The notes: generated from the letters alone by a model not told the origin. A stretch of 64,000 bases of DNA from Chamaelirium japonicum (GCA_947650365.1 CANTAL010000004.1:310001-374000); one strand, 5' to 3'. Positions 41,388-56,850 are shown, numbered from the stretch's first letter. A program made the numbers and translations.

Positions 41388-43435
41388 GATCCATTCTAAT
41401 TCATTCATACGATCCAATCTAATTCATTCATACGATCCATTCTAATTCATTCGCACGAATGTATCCATTCTAATTCATTCGCACGATCCATTCTAATTCA
41501 TTCATACAATCCATTCTAATTCTTTTGCACGAATGTATCCATTAGAATGAATTAGAATGGATCGTACGAATGAATTAGAATGGATCGTACGAATGAATTA
41601 GAATGGATTGAATTAGAACGAATCGTACGAATGAATTAGAGTTGATACATTCGTGTGAATGAATTAAAATGGATAATACGAATGAATTAGAATGGATTGT
41701 ATGAATGAATTAGAATGGATCGTGCGAATGAATTAGAATGGATACATTCGTGCGAATGAATTAGAATGGATCGTATGAACGAATTAGATTGGATCGTATG
41801 CATGAATTAGAATGGATCGTGCGAATGAATTAGAATGGATCGTGTGAATGAATTAGAATGGATCGTACGAATGAATTAGAATGGATCGAACGAATGAATT
41901 AGAATGGATCGTACGAATGAGTAAGAATGGATCGTACGAATGAATTAGAATGGATCGTACGAATAAATTAGAATGGATACATTCGTGCGAATGAATTAGA
42001 ATGGATCATATGAATGAATTAGAATGGATCGTTTGAGTGAATGCGAATGGATCGTGTGAATGAATTAGAATGGATTGTACGAATGAATTAGAATGGATCG
42101 TACGAATGAATTAGAATGGATACATTCGTGCGAATCCATTCTATTTCATTCGTACGATCCATTCTAATTCATTCGCACGATCCCTTCTAATTCATTCATA
42201 CGATCCATTCTAATTCATTCGTACGATCCATTCTAATTCATTCGTACGATCCATTCTAATTCATTCGCACGATCCATTCTAATTCATTCTTACGATCCAT
42301 TCTAATTCATTCGCACGAATGTATCCATTCCAATTCATTCGTACGATCCATTCTAATTCATTCGCACAATCTATTCTAATTCATTCGTACGATCAATTCT
42401 AATTCATTCGCACATATCCATTCTAATTCATTCATACGATCCATTCTATTTCATTCGTACGATCCATTCTAAGTCATTCGTACGATCCATTCTAATTCAT
42501 TCGTACGATCCATTCTAATTCATTCGCACGATCCATTCTAATTCATTCATACGATCCATTCTAATTCATTCGCTCGATCCATTCTAATTCATTCGCACGA
42601 TCCATTCTAATTCATTCATACAATCCATTCTAATTCTTTTGCACGAATGTATCCATTCTAATTCATTCGTACGATCCATTCTAATTCATTCGTACGGAGG
42701 AATTAGAACGGATCGTACGAAGGAATTAGAATGGATAGTACGAATGAATTAGAATGGATACCTTCGTGCAAATGAATTAGAATGGATCGTACGAATGAGT
42801 AAGAATGGATCGTACGAATGAAATAGAATGGATCGTATGAATGAATTAGAATGGATCGTGCGAATGAATTAGAATGGATCGTACGAATGAATTAGAATAG
42901 ATTGTGCGAATGAATTAGAATGGATAGTACGAATGAATTAGAATGGATCGTACGAATGAATTAGAATGGATCGTATGAATGAATTAGAATGGATCGTACG
43001 AATGAATTAGAATGGATCGTGCGAATGAATTAGAATGGATCGTACGAATGAATTAGAATAGATTGTGCGAATGAATTAGAATGGATCGTGCGAATGAATT
43101 AGAATGGATCGTACGAATGAATTAGAATAGATTGTGCGAATGAATTAGAATGGATCGTACGAATGAATTAGAATGGATCGTACGAATGAATTAGAATGGA
43201 TCGTGCGAATGAATTAGAATGGATCGTACGAAGGAATTAGAATAGATCATACGATGAAATTAAAATGGATCGTACGAATGAATTAGAATGGATCGTATGA
43301 ATGAATTAGAAGGGATCGTGCGAATGAATTAAAATGGATCGTATGAAGGAATTAGAATGGATCATGCGAATGAATTAGAATAGATCATACGAATGAATTA
43401 GAATGGATCGTACGAATGAATTAGAATGGATACAT
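41383..43435. repeat. Mosaic satellite, 41383-43435
   Basis: Reverse to about 41540, forward 41541-42137, reverse 42138-42692, forward 42693-43435. The switch at 42118 (GGATACATTCGTGCGAATCC) and the preceding ~110 bp with TTTGAGTGAATGCG also occur at 58868-58987 and 61040-61149. The CCATTCCAATTC module lies at 42310-42450. Confidence 0.9.
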
Positions 43436-46250
43436 TCTAATTCATTCATACGATCCATTCTAATTCATTCATACGATCCATTCTAATTCATTCATATGAT
43501 CCATTCTAATTCATTCGTACGGTATGATTCATTCTAATTCATTCGTACGATTCATTCTAATTCAATCCATTCTAATTCATTCGTACGATCCATTCTAATA
43601 CATTCGTACGATCCATTCTAATTCATTCATACGATCCATTCGTATCCATTCTAATTCATTCGTACGATCTATTCTAATTCATTCGTACGATCCATTCTAA
43701 TTCATTAATACGATCCAATCTAATTCATTCATACGATCCATTCTATTTCATTCGTACGATCCATTCTTACTCATTCGCACGATCCATTCTAATTCATTCG
43801 CACGATCCATTCTAATTCATTCGTACGATCCATTCTATTTCATTCATACGATCCATTCTAATTTATTCATACGATCCATTCTAATTCATACGATCCATTC
43901 TAATTCATTCATACGATCCATTCTAATCCATTCGCACGAATGTATCCATTTTAATTCATTCGCACAATCTATTCTAATTCATTCGTACGATCAATTCTAA
44001 TTCAATAGCATGATCCATTCTAATTCATTCGTACGATCTATTCTATTTCATTCGTACAATCCATTCTTACTCAACCGTATGATCCATTCTAATTCATTCG
44101 CACGAATAGTACGAATGAATTAGAATGGATACCTTCGTGCAAATGAATTAGAATGGATCGTACGAATGAGTAAGAATGGATCGTACGAATGAATGGATCA
44201 TATGAATGAATTATAATGGATCGTTTGAGTGAATGCGAATGGATCGTGCGAATGAATTAGAATGGATTATACAAATGAATTAGAATGGATCGTACGAATG
44301 AATTAGAATGGATCGTATGAATGAATTAGAATGGATCGTACGAATGAATTAGAATGGATTGAATTAGAATGAATCGTACGAATGAATTAGAGTTGATACA
44401 TTCGTGTGAATGAATTAAAATGGATAATATGAATGAGTAAGAATGGATCGTAGAATTAGAATGGATCGTATGAATGAATTAGAATGGATCGTACGAATGA
44501 ATTAGAATGGATACATTCGTGCGAATGAATTAGAATGGATCGTCTGAATGAATTAGAATGGATCGTACGAAGGAATTAGAATGGATAGTACGAATGAATT
44601 AGAATGGATACCTTCGTGCAAATGAATTAGAATGGATCGTACGAATGAGTAAGAATGGATCGTACGAATGAAATAGAATGGATCGTATGAATGAATTAGA
44701 ATGGATCGTATGAATGAATTAGAATGGATACATTCGTGCGAATCCATTCTATTTCATTCGTACGATCCATTCTAATTCATTCGCACGATCCATTCTAATT
44801 CATTCATACGATCCATTCTAATTCCTTCGTACGATCCATTCTAATTCATTCGTACGATCCATTCTAATTCATTCGCACGATCCATTCTAATTCATGCATA
44901 CGATCCATTCTAATTCATTCGTACGATCCATTCTAATTCATTCGTACGATCCATTCTAATTCATTCGCACAATCTATTCTAATTCATTCGTACGATCCAT
45001 TCTAATTCATTCGCACGATCCATTCTAATTCATTCATATGATCCATTCTATTTCATTCGTACGATCCATTCTTACTCATTCGTACGATCCATTCTAATTC
45101 ATTTGCACGAAGGTATCCATTCTAATTCATTCGTACTATCCATTCTAATTCCTTCGTACGATCCATTCTAATTCCTTCGTACGATCCATTCGGATACATT
45201 CGTGCGAATCCATTCTATTTCATTCGTACGATCCATTCTAATTCATTAGCACGATCCATTCTTATTCATTCATACGATCCATTCTAATTCATTCGTACGA
45301 TCCATTCTAATTCATTCGTACGATCCATTCTAATTCATTCGCACGATCTATTCTAATTCATTCGTACGATCCATTCTAATTCATTCGTACGATCCATTCT
45401 AATTCATTCGCACGATCTATTCTAATTCATTCGTACGATCCATTCTAATTCATTCATACGATCCATTCTAATTTATTCGCACGATCCATTCTAATTCATT
45501 CGTACGATCCATTCTAATTCATTCGCACAATCTATTCTAATTCATTCGAATGATCCATTCTAATTCATTCGCACGATCCATTCTAATTCATTCATACGAT
45601 CCATTCTATTTCATTCGTATGAAGGAATTAGAAAGGATCGTACGAATGAATTAGAATGGATCGTGCGAATGAATTAGAATATAGATCGTACGAATGAATT
45701 AGAATGGATCGTACGAATGAATTCGAATGTATCCTTTCTAATTCATTCGTACGATCCATTCTAATTCATTCGTACGATCCTTTCTAATTCCTTCGTACGA
45801 ATGAAATAGAATGGATCGTATGAATGAATTAGAATGGATCGTGCGAATGAATTAGAATGGATCGTTCGAATGAATTAGAATAGATTGTGCGAATGAATTA
45901 GAATGGATCGTACGAATGAATTAGAATGGATCGTGCGAATAAATTAGAATGGATCGTATGAATGAATTAGAATAGATCGTGCGAATGAATTAGAATATGG
46001 ATCGTACGAAGGAATTAGAATGGATCGTACGAATGAATTCGAATGTATCCTTTCTAATTCATTCGTACGATCCATTCTAATTCCTTCGTACGATTCATTC
46101 TAATTCATTCGTACGATCCATTCTAATTCATTCGCACGATCCATTCTAATTCATTCGTACGATCCAATCTAATTCATTCGTACTATCCATTCTAATTCCT
46201 TCGTACGATCCATTCTAATTCCTTCGTACGATCCATTCTAATTCATTCGT
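43436..46250. repeat. Mosaic satellite, 43436-46250
   Basis: Reverse 43436-44102, forward 44103-44732, reverse 44733-45618 (inverted patch at 45191-45207), forward 45619-45728, reverse to 45797, forward to 46046, reverse to 46250. About 44553-45230 is a further direct copy of 26576-27250, with constant shift 17977 bp (open-frame starts at 26576/44553; CGGATAC at 27214/45191). Confidence 0.9.
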
Positions 46251-49200
46251 ACGAATGAGTAAGAATGGATCGTACGAATGAAATAGAATGGATCGTATGA
46301 ATGAATTAGAATGGATACGTGCGAATGAATTAGAATTGATCGTACGAATGAATTAGAATAGATTGTGCGAATGAATTAGAATGGATCGTACGAATGAATT
46401 GGAATGGATACATTCGTGCGAATGAGTTAGAATGGATCGTACGAATGAATTAGAATGGATCGTACGAATGAATTAGAATGGATCGTACGAATGACTTAGA
46501 ATGGATCGTTCGAATGAATTAGAATAGATTGTGCGAATGAATTAGAATGGATCGTACGAATGAATTAGAAAGGATACGTGCGAATGAATTAGAATTGATC
46601 GTACGAATGAATTAGAATAGATTGTGCGAATGAATTAGAATGGATCGTACGAATGAATTGGAATGGATACATTCGTACGAATGAATTAGAATGGATCGTA
46701 CGAATGAATTAGAATGGATCGTACGAATGAGTAAGAATGGATCGTACGAATGAAATAGAATGGATCGTATGAATGAATTAGAATTGATACGTGCGAATGA
46801 ATTAGAATTGATCGTACGAATGAATTAGAATAGATTGTGCGAATGAATTAGAATCGATCGTACGAATGAATTGGAATGGATACATTCGTGCGAATGAATT
46901 AGAATGGATCGTACGAATGAATTAGAATGGATCGTACGAATGAATTAGAATGGATCGTACGAATGAATTGGAATGGATACATTCGTGCGAATGAATTAGA
47001 ATGGATCGTACGAATGAATTAGAATGGATCGTACGAATGAATTAGAATGGATCGTACGAATGACTTAGAATGGATCGTTCGAATGAATTAGAATAGATTG
47101 TGCGAATGAATTCGAATGGATCGTACGAATGAATTAGACAGGATACATTCGTGCGAACGAATTAGAATGGATACCTTCGTGCAAATGAATTAGGATGGAT
47201 CGTACGAATGAGTAAGAATAGATCGTACGAATGAAATAGAATGGATCGTATGAATGAATTAGAATGGATCGTACGAATGAATTAGAATGGATTGTACGAA
47301 TAAATTAGAATGGATCGTACGAATGAAATAGAATGGATTGTACGAATGAAATAGAATGGATCGTACGAATGAATTAGAATAGATTGTGCGAATGGATTAG
47401 AATGGATCATACGATTGAGTAAGAATGGATTGTACGAATGAAAAAGAATAGATCGTACGAATGAATTAGAATGGATCGTATGAATGAATTAGAATGGATC
47501 GTGCGAATGAATTAGAATGGATCGTACGAATAATTAGAATAGATCGTACGAAGGAATTAGAATGGAACGTACGAATGAATTAGAATGGATCGTACGAATG
47601 AATTAGAATGGATACGAATGGATCGTATGAATGAATTAGAATGGATCGTACGAATGAAATAGAATGGATCGTACGAAGGAATTAGAATGGATCATATGAA
47701 TGAATTAGAATGGATCGTATGAATGAATTAGAATGGATCGTGCGAATAAATTAGAATGGATCGTATGAATGAATTAGAATGGATCGTACGAATGAATTAG
47801 AATGGATCATGCGAATGAATTAGAATGGATCGTACGAAGGAATTAGAATGGATAGTACGAATGAATTAGAATGGATACCTTCGTGCAAATGAATTAGAAT
47901 GGATCGTACGAATGAGTAAGAATGGATCGTACGAATGAAATAGAATGGATCATATGAATGAATTAGAATAGATCGTGCGAATGAATTAGAATTGATTGTG
48001 CGAATGAATTAGAATGGATCGTACGAATGAAATAGAATGGATTGTACGAATGAGATAAAATGGATCGTACGAATGAATTAGAATAGATTGTGCGAATGAA
48101 TTAGAATGGATCGTACGAATGAATTAGAATGGATCGTACGAATGAATTAGAATGGATCGTACGAATGAATTAGAATGGATCGTACGAATGAATTAGAATG
48201 GATCGTTCGAATGAATTAGAATAGATTGTGCGAATGAATTAGAATGGATCGTACGAATGAATTAGAAAGGATACATTCGTGCGAAAGAATTAGAATGGAT
48301 ACCTTCGTGCAAATGAATTAGGATGGATCGTACGAATGAGTAAGGATGGATCGTACGAATGAAATAGAATGGATCGTATGAATGAATTAGAATGGATCGC
48401 ACGAATGAATTAGAATGGATCGTACGAATGAATTAGAATGGATCGTACGAATAAATTAGAATCGATCGTACGAATGAGTAAGAATGGATCATACGAATGA
48501 AATAGAATGGATCGTGTGAATGAATTAGAATGGATACGTGTGAATGAATTAGAATGGATACGAATGGATCGTACGAATGTGTAAGAATGGATCGTACGAA
48601 TGAAATAGAATGGATCGTACGAATGAGAAATTAGAATGGATCGTATGAATGATTTAGACTGGATACATTCGTGCAAAAGAATTAGAATGGATCGTATGAA
48701 TGAATTAGAATGGATCGTATGAATGAATTAGAATTGATCGTACGAATGAATTAGAATGGATCGTACGAATGAATTAGAATGGATTGAATTAGAATGAATC
48801 GTACGAATGAATTAGAATGAATCATACCATATGAATGAATTAGAATGGATCATACGAAGGAATTAGAATGGATCGTACGAATGAATTAGAATGGATCGTA
48901 CGAAGGAATTAGAATGGATCGTACGAAGGAATTAGAATGGATAGTACGAATGAATTAGAATGGATCGTACGAATGAGTCAGAATGGATCGTGCGAATGAA
49001 TTAGAATGGATCATATGAATGAATTAGAGTGGATCGTATGAATGAATTAGAATGGATCGTGCGAATAAATTAGAATGGATCGTATGAATGAATTAGAATA
49101 GATTGTGCGAATGAATTCGAATGGATGATACGAATGAATTAGAATGGATCGTACGAATGAATTAGAGTAGATTGTGCGAATGGATTAGAATGGATCATAC

Positions 49201-49446
49201 GATTGAGTAAGAATGGATTGTACGAATGAAATAGAATAGATCGTACGAATGAATTAGAATGGATCGTGCGAATAAATTAGAATGGATCGTACGAATGAAT
49301 TAGAATGGATCGTATGAATGAATTAGAGTGGATCATATGAATGAATTAGAATGGATCGTATGAATGAATTAGAATGGATCGTGCGAATGAATTAGAATGG
49401 ATCGTGCGAATGAATTAGAATGGATCGTACGAATGAATTAGAATGG
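46251..49446 (+). repeat. Long forward satellite block, 46251-49446
   Basis: About 3.2 kb in one orientation, entered by a direct flip at GTAC. It starts with close copies of a ~165-bp module (GGATACGTGCG ... GAATTGGAATGG) at 46250-46410 and 46725-46885. From about 47165 to 47800 it matches 54640-55275 at a shift of 7472-7473 bp. It ends in GGATACACGATCCAGATCC at 49445. Confidence 0.9.
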
Positions 49447-51535
49447 ATACACGATCCAGATCCATTCAAATTCATTCACTCCCACGAATGTATCCATTCT
49501 AATTCATTCGTACGATTCATTCAAATTCATTCGTACAATCCATTCTAATTCATTCGCACGATCCATTCTAATTCATTCATACGATCCATTCTAATTCATT
49601 CGTACGATCCATTAGAATTCATACCGTACGAATGAATTAGAATGGATCATATGAATGAATTAGAATGGATCGTATGAATGAATTAGAATGGATCGTGCGA
49701 ATAAATTAGAATGGATCGTACGAATGAATTAGAATGGATCGTACGAATGAATTAGAATGGATCGTACGAATGAATTAGAATAGATACATTCGTGCGAATG
49801 AATTAGAATGGATCATACGAATGAATTAGAGTTGATACATTCGTGTGAATGAATTAAAATGGATAATACGAATGAGTAAGAATGTATCGTAGAATTAGAA
49901 TGGATCGTATGAATGAATTAGAATGGATACATACGAATGAATTAGAATGGATCGTATGAATGAATTAGAATGGATCGTGCGAATGAATTAGAATGGATCG
50001 TACGAATGAATTAGAATGGATCGTAGAATGAATTAGAATGGATCGTAGTAATGAATTTGAATGGATCCTACGAATGAATTAGAATAGATTGTGCGAATGA
50101 ATTAGAATGGATCTAGATCGTGTATCCATTCTAATTCATTCGTACGACCCATTCTAATTCATTCGCACGATCCATTCTAATTCATTCGTACAATCCATTC
50201 TAATTCATTCGTACGATTCATTCTAATTCAATCCATTCTAATTCATTCGTACGATCCATTCTTACTCATTCGTACGATCGATTCTAATTCATTCATACGA
50301 TCCATTCTAATTCATTCGTACAATCTATTCTATTTCATTCGTACAATCCATTCTTACTCAATCGTATGATCCATTCTAATCCATTCGCACAATCTAGTCT
50401 AATTCATTCGTACAATCCATTCTTACTCAATCGTATGATCCATTCTAATCCATTTGCACAATCTAGTCTAATTCATTCGTACGATCCATTCTAATTCATT
50501 CGTACGATCCATTCTAATTCATGCGCACAATCTATTCTAATTCATTCGTACGATCCATTCTAATTCATTCGCACGATCCATTCTAATTCATTTATACGAT
50601 ACATTCTAATTCATTCGTACGAATGAGTAAGAATGGATCGTACGAATGAAATAGAATGGATTGTACGAATGAATTAGAATGGATACATTCGTGCGAATGA
50701 ATTAGGATGGATCGTATGAATGAATTAGAATGGATCGTACGAAGGAATTAGAATGGATCGTACGAATGAATTAGAATGGATCGTACGAAGGAATTAGAAT
50801 GGGTCGTACGAATGAATTAGAATGGATCATACGAATGAATTAGAATGGATCGTACGAATGAATTAGAATGGATCGTATGAATGAATTAGATTGGATCATA
50901 TTAATGAATTAGAATGAATCGTACGAATGAATTAGAATAGATCGTACGAATGAATTAGAATGGATACGAATGGATCGTACAAATGAGTAAGAATGGATCT
51001 ATTCTAATTCATTCATACGATCCATTCTAATTCATTCGTACGATCCATTCTAATTCATTCGCACGCTATTCTAATTCATTCGTAGGATTGAATGGATCGT
51101 GCAAATGAATTAGAATGGATCTTGCGAATGAATTAGAATGGATCGTACGAATGAAATAGAATGGATCGTACGAATGAATTAGAATGGATCTGGATCGTGT
51201 ATCCATTCTAATTCATTCGTACGATCCATTCTAATTCATTCGTACGATCCATTCTTACTCATTCGTACGATCCATTCTAATTCATTTGCACGAAGGTATC
51301 CATTCTAATTCATTCGTACTATCCATTCTAATTCCTTCGTACGATCCATTCTAATTCCTTCGTACGATCCATTCTAATTCATTCGTACGATCCATTCTAA
51401 TTCATTCGTACTATCGATTCTAATTCATTCGCACGATCCATTCTATTTCATGCATACGATCCAATCTAATTCATTCGCACGAATGTATCCATTCTAATTC
51501 ATTCGCACGAATGTATCCATTCTAATTCATTCGTA
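49447..51535. repeat. Mosaic satellite with very short blocks, 49447-51535
   Basis: Reverse to 49614, forward to 50112, reverse to 50619, forward to 50998, reverse to 51088, forward to 51192, reverse to 51535. Seven flips in 2.1 kb make this one of the densest switching zones. The junctions at 50109 and 51186 are the reverse-complement form of the GGATACACGATCCAGATCC junction. Confidence 0.88.
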
Positions 51536-53302
51536 CATGTATGAATGAATTAGAATGGATCGTACGAATGAATTAGAGTTGATACATTCATACGAATGAA
51601 TTAGACTGGATCGTATGAATGAATTAGAATCGATCGTACGAATGAATTAGAATGGATACCTTCGTGCAAATGAATTAGAATGGATCGTACGAATGAGTAA
51701 GAATGGATCGTACGAATGAAATAGAATGGATCGTATGAATGAATTAGAATGGATCGTGCGAATAAATTAGAATGGATCGTACGAATGAATTAGAATATAT
51801 TGTGCGAATGAATTAGAATGGATCGTACGAATGAATTAGAATGGATCGTACGAATGAATTAGAATGGATCGTATGAATGAATTAGAATGGATCGTACGAA
51901 TGAGTAAGAATGGATCGTACGAATGAAATAGAATGGATCGTATGAATGAATTAGAATGGATACGTGCGAATGAATTAGAATTGATCGAACGAATGAATTA
52001 GAATAGATTGTGCGAATGAATTAGAATGGATCGTACGAATGAATTGGAATGGATACATTCGTGCGAATAAATTAGAATGGATCGTACGAATGAAATAGAA
52101 TGTATCGTGCGAATGAATTAGAATGGATCGTACGAATGAATTAGAATGGATCGTACGAATGACTTAGAATGGATCGTTCGAATGAATTAGAATAGATTGT
52201 GCGAATGAATTAGAATGGATCGTACGAATGAATTAGAACGGATACATTCGTGCGAATGAATTAGAATGGATCGTATGAGTGTGAATGAATTAGAATGGAT
52301 TAGAATGGATCGTACGAATGAATTAGAATGGATACATTCGTGCAAAAGAATTAGAATGGATTGTATGAATGAATTAGAATAAATCGTGCGAACGAATTAG
52401 AATAGATCGTGCGAATGAATTAGAATGGATCGTACGGATGAATTAGAATGGATCGTGCGAATGAATTAGAATATAGATCATACGAATGAATTAGAATGGA
52501 TCGTACGAATGAATTCGAATGTATCCTTTCTAATTCATTTGTACGATCTATTCTAATTCATTCGTACGATCCTTTCTAATTCCTTTGTACGAATGAATTA
52601 GAATGGATTGCATGAATGAATTAGAATAGATCGTACGATCCATTCTAATTCATTCATACGATCCATTCTAATTCATTCGCACAATCTATTCTAATTCATT
52701 CGTACGATCTATATTCTAATTCATTCGCACGATCCATTCTAATTCATTCATACGGTCCATTCTAATTTATTCGCACGATCCATTCTAATTCATTCGTATG
52801 ATCCATTCTAATTCATTCGCACAATCTATTCTAATTCACTCAAATGATCCATTCTATTTCATTCGTACGATCCATTCTAATTCATTCGCACGAATGTATC
52901 CATTCCAATTCATTCGTACGATCCATTCTAATTCATTCGCACGATCCATTCTAATTCATTCGTACGATCCATTCTATTTCATTCATACGATCCGTTCTAA
53001 TTCATTCACACGATCTATTCTAATTCTTTCGCACGAATGTATCCATTCTAATTCATTCGTATGATCCATTCTAATTCATTCGCATGATCCATTCTAATTC
53101 ATTCATACAATCCATTCTAATTCTTTTGCACGAATGTATCCATTCTAATTCTTTCGTTCGATCCATTCTAATTCATTCGTACGATCCATTCTCATTCATT
53201 CGCATGATCCATTCTAATTCATGCATACGATCCAATCTAATTCATTCATACGATCCATTCTAATTCATTCGCACGAATGTATCCATTCTAATTCATTCGT
53301 AC
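51536..53302. repeat. Mosaic satellite, 51536-53302
   Basis: Forward 51536-52518, reverse to 52592, forward to 52635, reverse to 53302. It is bounded on both sides by the CGTACATGTATGAATG switch (51533 and 53299). It contains one ~165-bp GGATACGTGCG module at 51895-52055. Confidence 0.88.
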
Positions 53303-56300
53303 ATGTATGAATGAATTAGAATGGATCGTACGAATGAATTAGATTGGATCGTGCAAATGAATTAGAATGGATCGTACGAATGAATTAGAATGGATCGAAC
53401 GAATGAATTAGAATGGATACATTCGTGCAAAAGAATTAGAATGGATTGTATGAATGAATTAGAATGGATCGTGCGAATGAATTAGAATGGATCGTACGAA
53501 TGAATTAGAATGGATACATTCGTGCGAAAGAATTAGAATCGATCGTATGAATGAATTAGAATGGATCTTGCGAATGAATTAGAATGGATCGTACGAATGA
53601 AATAGAATGGATTGTACGAATGAGACAGAATGGATCGTACGAATGAATTAGAATGGATACATTCATGCGAATGAATTAGAATGGATCATACGAATGAATT
53701 AGAATGGATTCATTCGTGCGAATGAATTAGAATGAATCGTACGAATGAGTAAGAATGGATCGTACCAATGAATTAGAATGGATTGAATTAGAATGAATCG
53801 TACGTAAGAATTAGAATGGATCGTACGAATGAATTAGAATGGATCGTATGAATGAATTAGAATGGATCGTGCGAATGAATTAGAATGGATCGTGCGAATG
53901 AATTAGAATGGATCATATGAATGAATTAGAATTAGAATGGATCGTACGAATGAGTAAGATAGGATCATACGAATGAAATAGAATGGATCGTACGTATCAA
54001 TTAGAAAGGATACATTCATGGGAATGAATTAGAATGGATCGTACGAAGCAATTAGAATGGATCGTACGAAGGAATTAGAATGGATCGTACGAATGAATTA
54101 GAATGGATACATTCGTACGAATGAAATAGAATGGATTGTACGAATGAGATAGAATGGATCGTACGAATGAATTAGAATGAATACATTCATGCGAATGAAT
54201 TAGAATGGATCATACGAATGAATTAGAATGGATTCATTCGTGCGAATGAATTAGAATGGATCGTATGAATGAGTAAGAATGGATCGTACGAATGAATTAG
54301 AATGGATTGAATTAGAATGAATCGTACGAATGAATTAGAATGGATCGTACGAATGAATTAGAATGGATCGTACGAAGGAATTAGAATGGATCGTACGAAT
54401 GAATTAGAATGGATCGTACGAATGAATTAGAATGGATCGTACGAATGAATTAGAATGGATTGTGCGAATGAATTAGAATGGATCGTACGAATGAATTAAA
54501 ATAGATCGTATGAATGAAATAGAATGGATCGTACGAAGGAATTAGAATGGATCGTACGAATGAATTAGAATGGATCGTACGAAGGAATTAGAATGGATCG
54601 TACGAAGGAATTAGAATGGATAGTACGAATGAATTAGAATGGATACCTTCGTGCAAATGAATTAGGATGGATCGTACAAATGAGTAAGAATGGATCGTAC
54701 GAATGAAATAGAATGGATCGTATGAATGAATTACAATGGATCGTACGAATGAATTAGAATGGATTGTACGAATGAATTAGAATGGATCGTACGAATGAAA
54801 TAGAATGGATCATACGAATGAAATAAAATGGATCGTACGAATGAATTAGAATAGATTGTGCGAATGGATTAGAATTGATCATACGATTGAGTAAGAATGG
54901 ATTGTACGAATGAAATAGAATAGATCGTACGAATGAATTAGAATGGATCGTATGAATGAATTAGAATGGATCGTGCGAATGAATTAGAATGGATCGTACG
55001 AATGAATTAGAATGGATCGTACGAAGGAATTAGAATAGATCGTACGAATGAATTAGAATGGATCGTACGAATGAATTAGAATGGATACGAATGAATTGTA
55101 TGAATGAATTAGAATGGATCGTACGAATGAAATAGAATGGATCGTACGAAGGAATTAGAATGGATCATATGAATGAATTAGAATGGATCGTATGAATGAA
55201 TTAGAATGGATCGTGCGAATAAATTAGAATGGATCGTATGAATGAATTAGAATGGATCGTACGAATGAATTAGAATGGATCGTGTGAATGAATTAGAATG
55301 GATCGTACGAATGAAATAGAATGGATACATTCGTGCGAATGAATTAGAATGGATCATATGAATAAATTAGAATGGATCGTTTGAGTGAATGCGAATGGAT
55401 CGTGCGAATGAATTAGAATGAATTATAATGGATCGTACGAATGAATTAGAATGGATCGTGCGAATGAATTAGAATGGATCGTGCGAATGAATTAGATTGG
55501 ATCGTGCGAATGGATTAGAATGGATCATACGATTTAGTAAGAATGGATTGTACGAATGAAATAGAATAGATCGTACGAATGAATTAGAATGGATCGTACG
55601 AATGAATTAGAATGGATCGTTCGAATGAATTAGAATAGATTGTGCGAATGAATTAGAATGGATCGTACGAATGAATTAGAATGGATCGTGCGAATAAATT
55701 AGAATGGATCGTATGAATGAATTAGAATGGATCGTGCAAATGAATTAGAATGGATCGTACGAATGAATTAGAATGGATCGTACGAATGAATTAGAATGGA
55801 TCGTACGAATGAGTAAGAATGGATCGGACGAATAAAATAGAATGGATCGTATGAATGAATTAGAATGGATACGAGCGAATGAATTAGAATTGATCGTACG
55901 AATGAATTAGAATAGATTGTGCGAATGAATTAGAATGGATCGTACGAATGAATTGGAATGGATACATTCGTGCGAATGAATTAGAATGGATCGTACGAAT
56001 GAAATAGAATGGATCGTGCGAATGAATTAGAATGGATCGTACGAATGAATTAGAATGGATCGTACGAATGAATTAGAGTAGATTGTGCGAATGGATTAGA
56101 ATGGATCATACGATTGAGTAAGAATGGATTGTACGAATGAAATAGAATAGATCGTACGAATGAATTAGAATGGATCGTACGAATGAATTAGAATGGATCG
56201 TTCGAATGAATTAGAATAGATTGTGCGAATGAATTAGAATGGATCGTACGAATGAATTAGAATGGATCGTGCAAATAAATTAGAATGGATCGTATGAAGG

Positions 56301-56850
56301 AATTAGAATGGATCGTGCGAATGAATTAGAATGGATCGTACGAATGAATTAGAATGGATCGTACGAATGAGTAAGAATGGATCGTACGAATGAAATAGAA
56401 TGGATCGTATGAATGAATTAGAATGGATACATGCGAATGAATTAGAATTGATCGTACGAATGAATTAGAATAGATTGTGCGAATGAATTAGAATGGATCG
56501 TACGAATGAATTGGAATGGATACATTCGTGCGAATGAATTAGAATGGATCGTACGAATGAAATAGAATGGATCGTGCGAATGAATTAGAATGGATCGTAC
56601 GAATGAATTAGAATGGATCGTACGAATGACTTAGAATGGATCGTTCGAATGAATTAGAATAGATTGTGCGAATGAATTAGAATGGATCGTACGAATGAAT
56701 TAGAAAGGATACATTCGTGCGAATGAATTAGAATGGATCGTATGAGTGTGAATGAATTAGAATGGATTGTGCGAATGAATTAGAATGGATTGTACGAATG
56801 AATTAGAATGGATCGTACGAATGAATTAGAATGGATACATTCGTGCGAAT
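53303..56850 (+). repeat. Longest forward satellite block, 53303-56850
   Basis: About 3.5 kb without a clear flip. It contains the partner of the 47.16-47.8-kb duplication (54640-55275) and a local tandem duplication of about 560-580 bp: GATTTAGTAAG at 55531 against GATTGAGTAAG at 56112, then GGAATGG landmarks 558 bp apart. The second copy therefore lacks one monomer. Confidence 0.9.
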
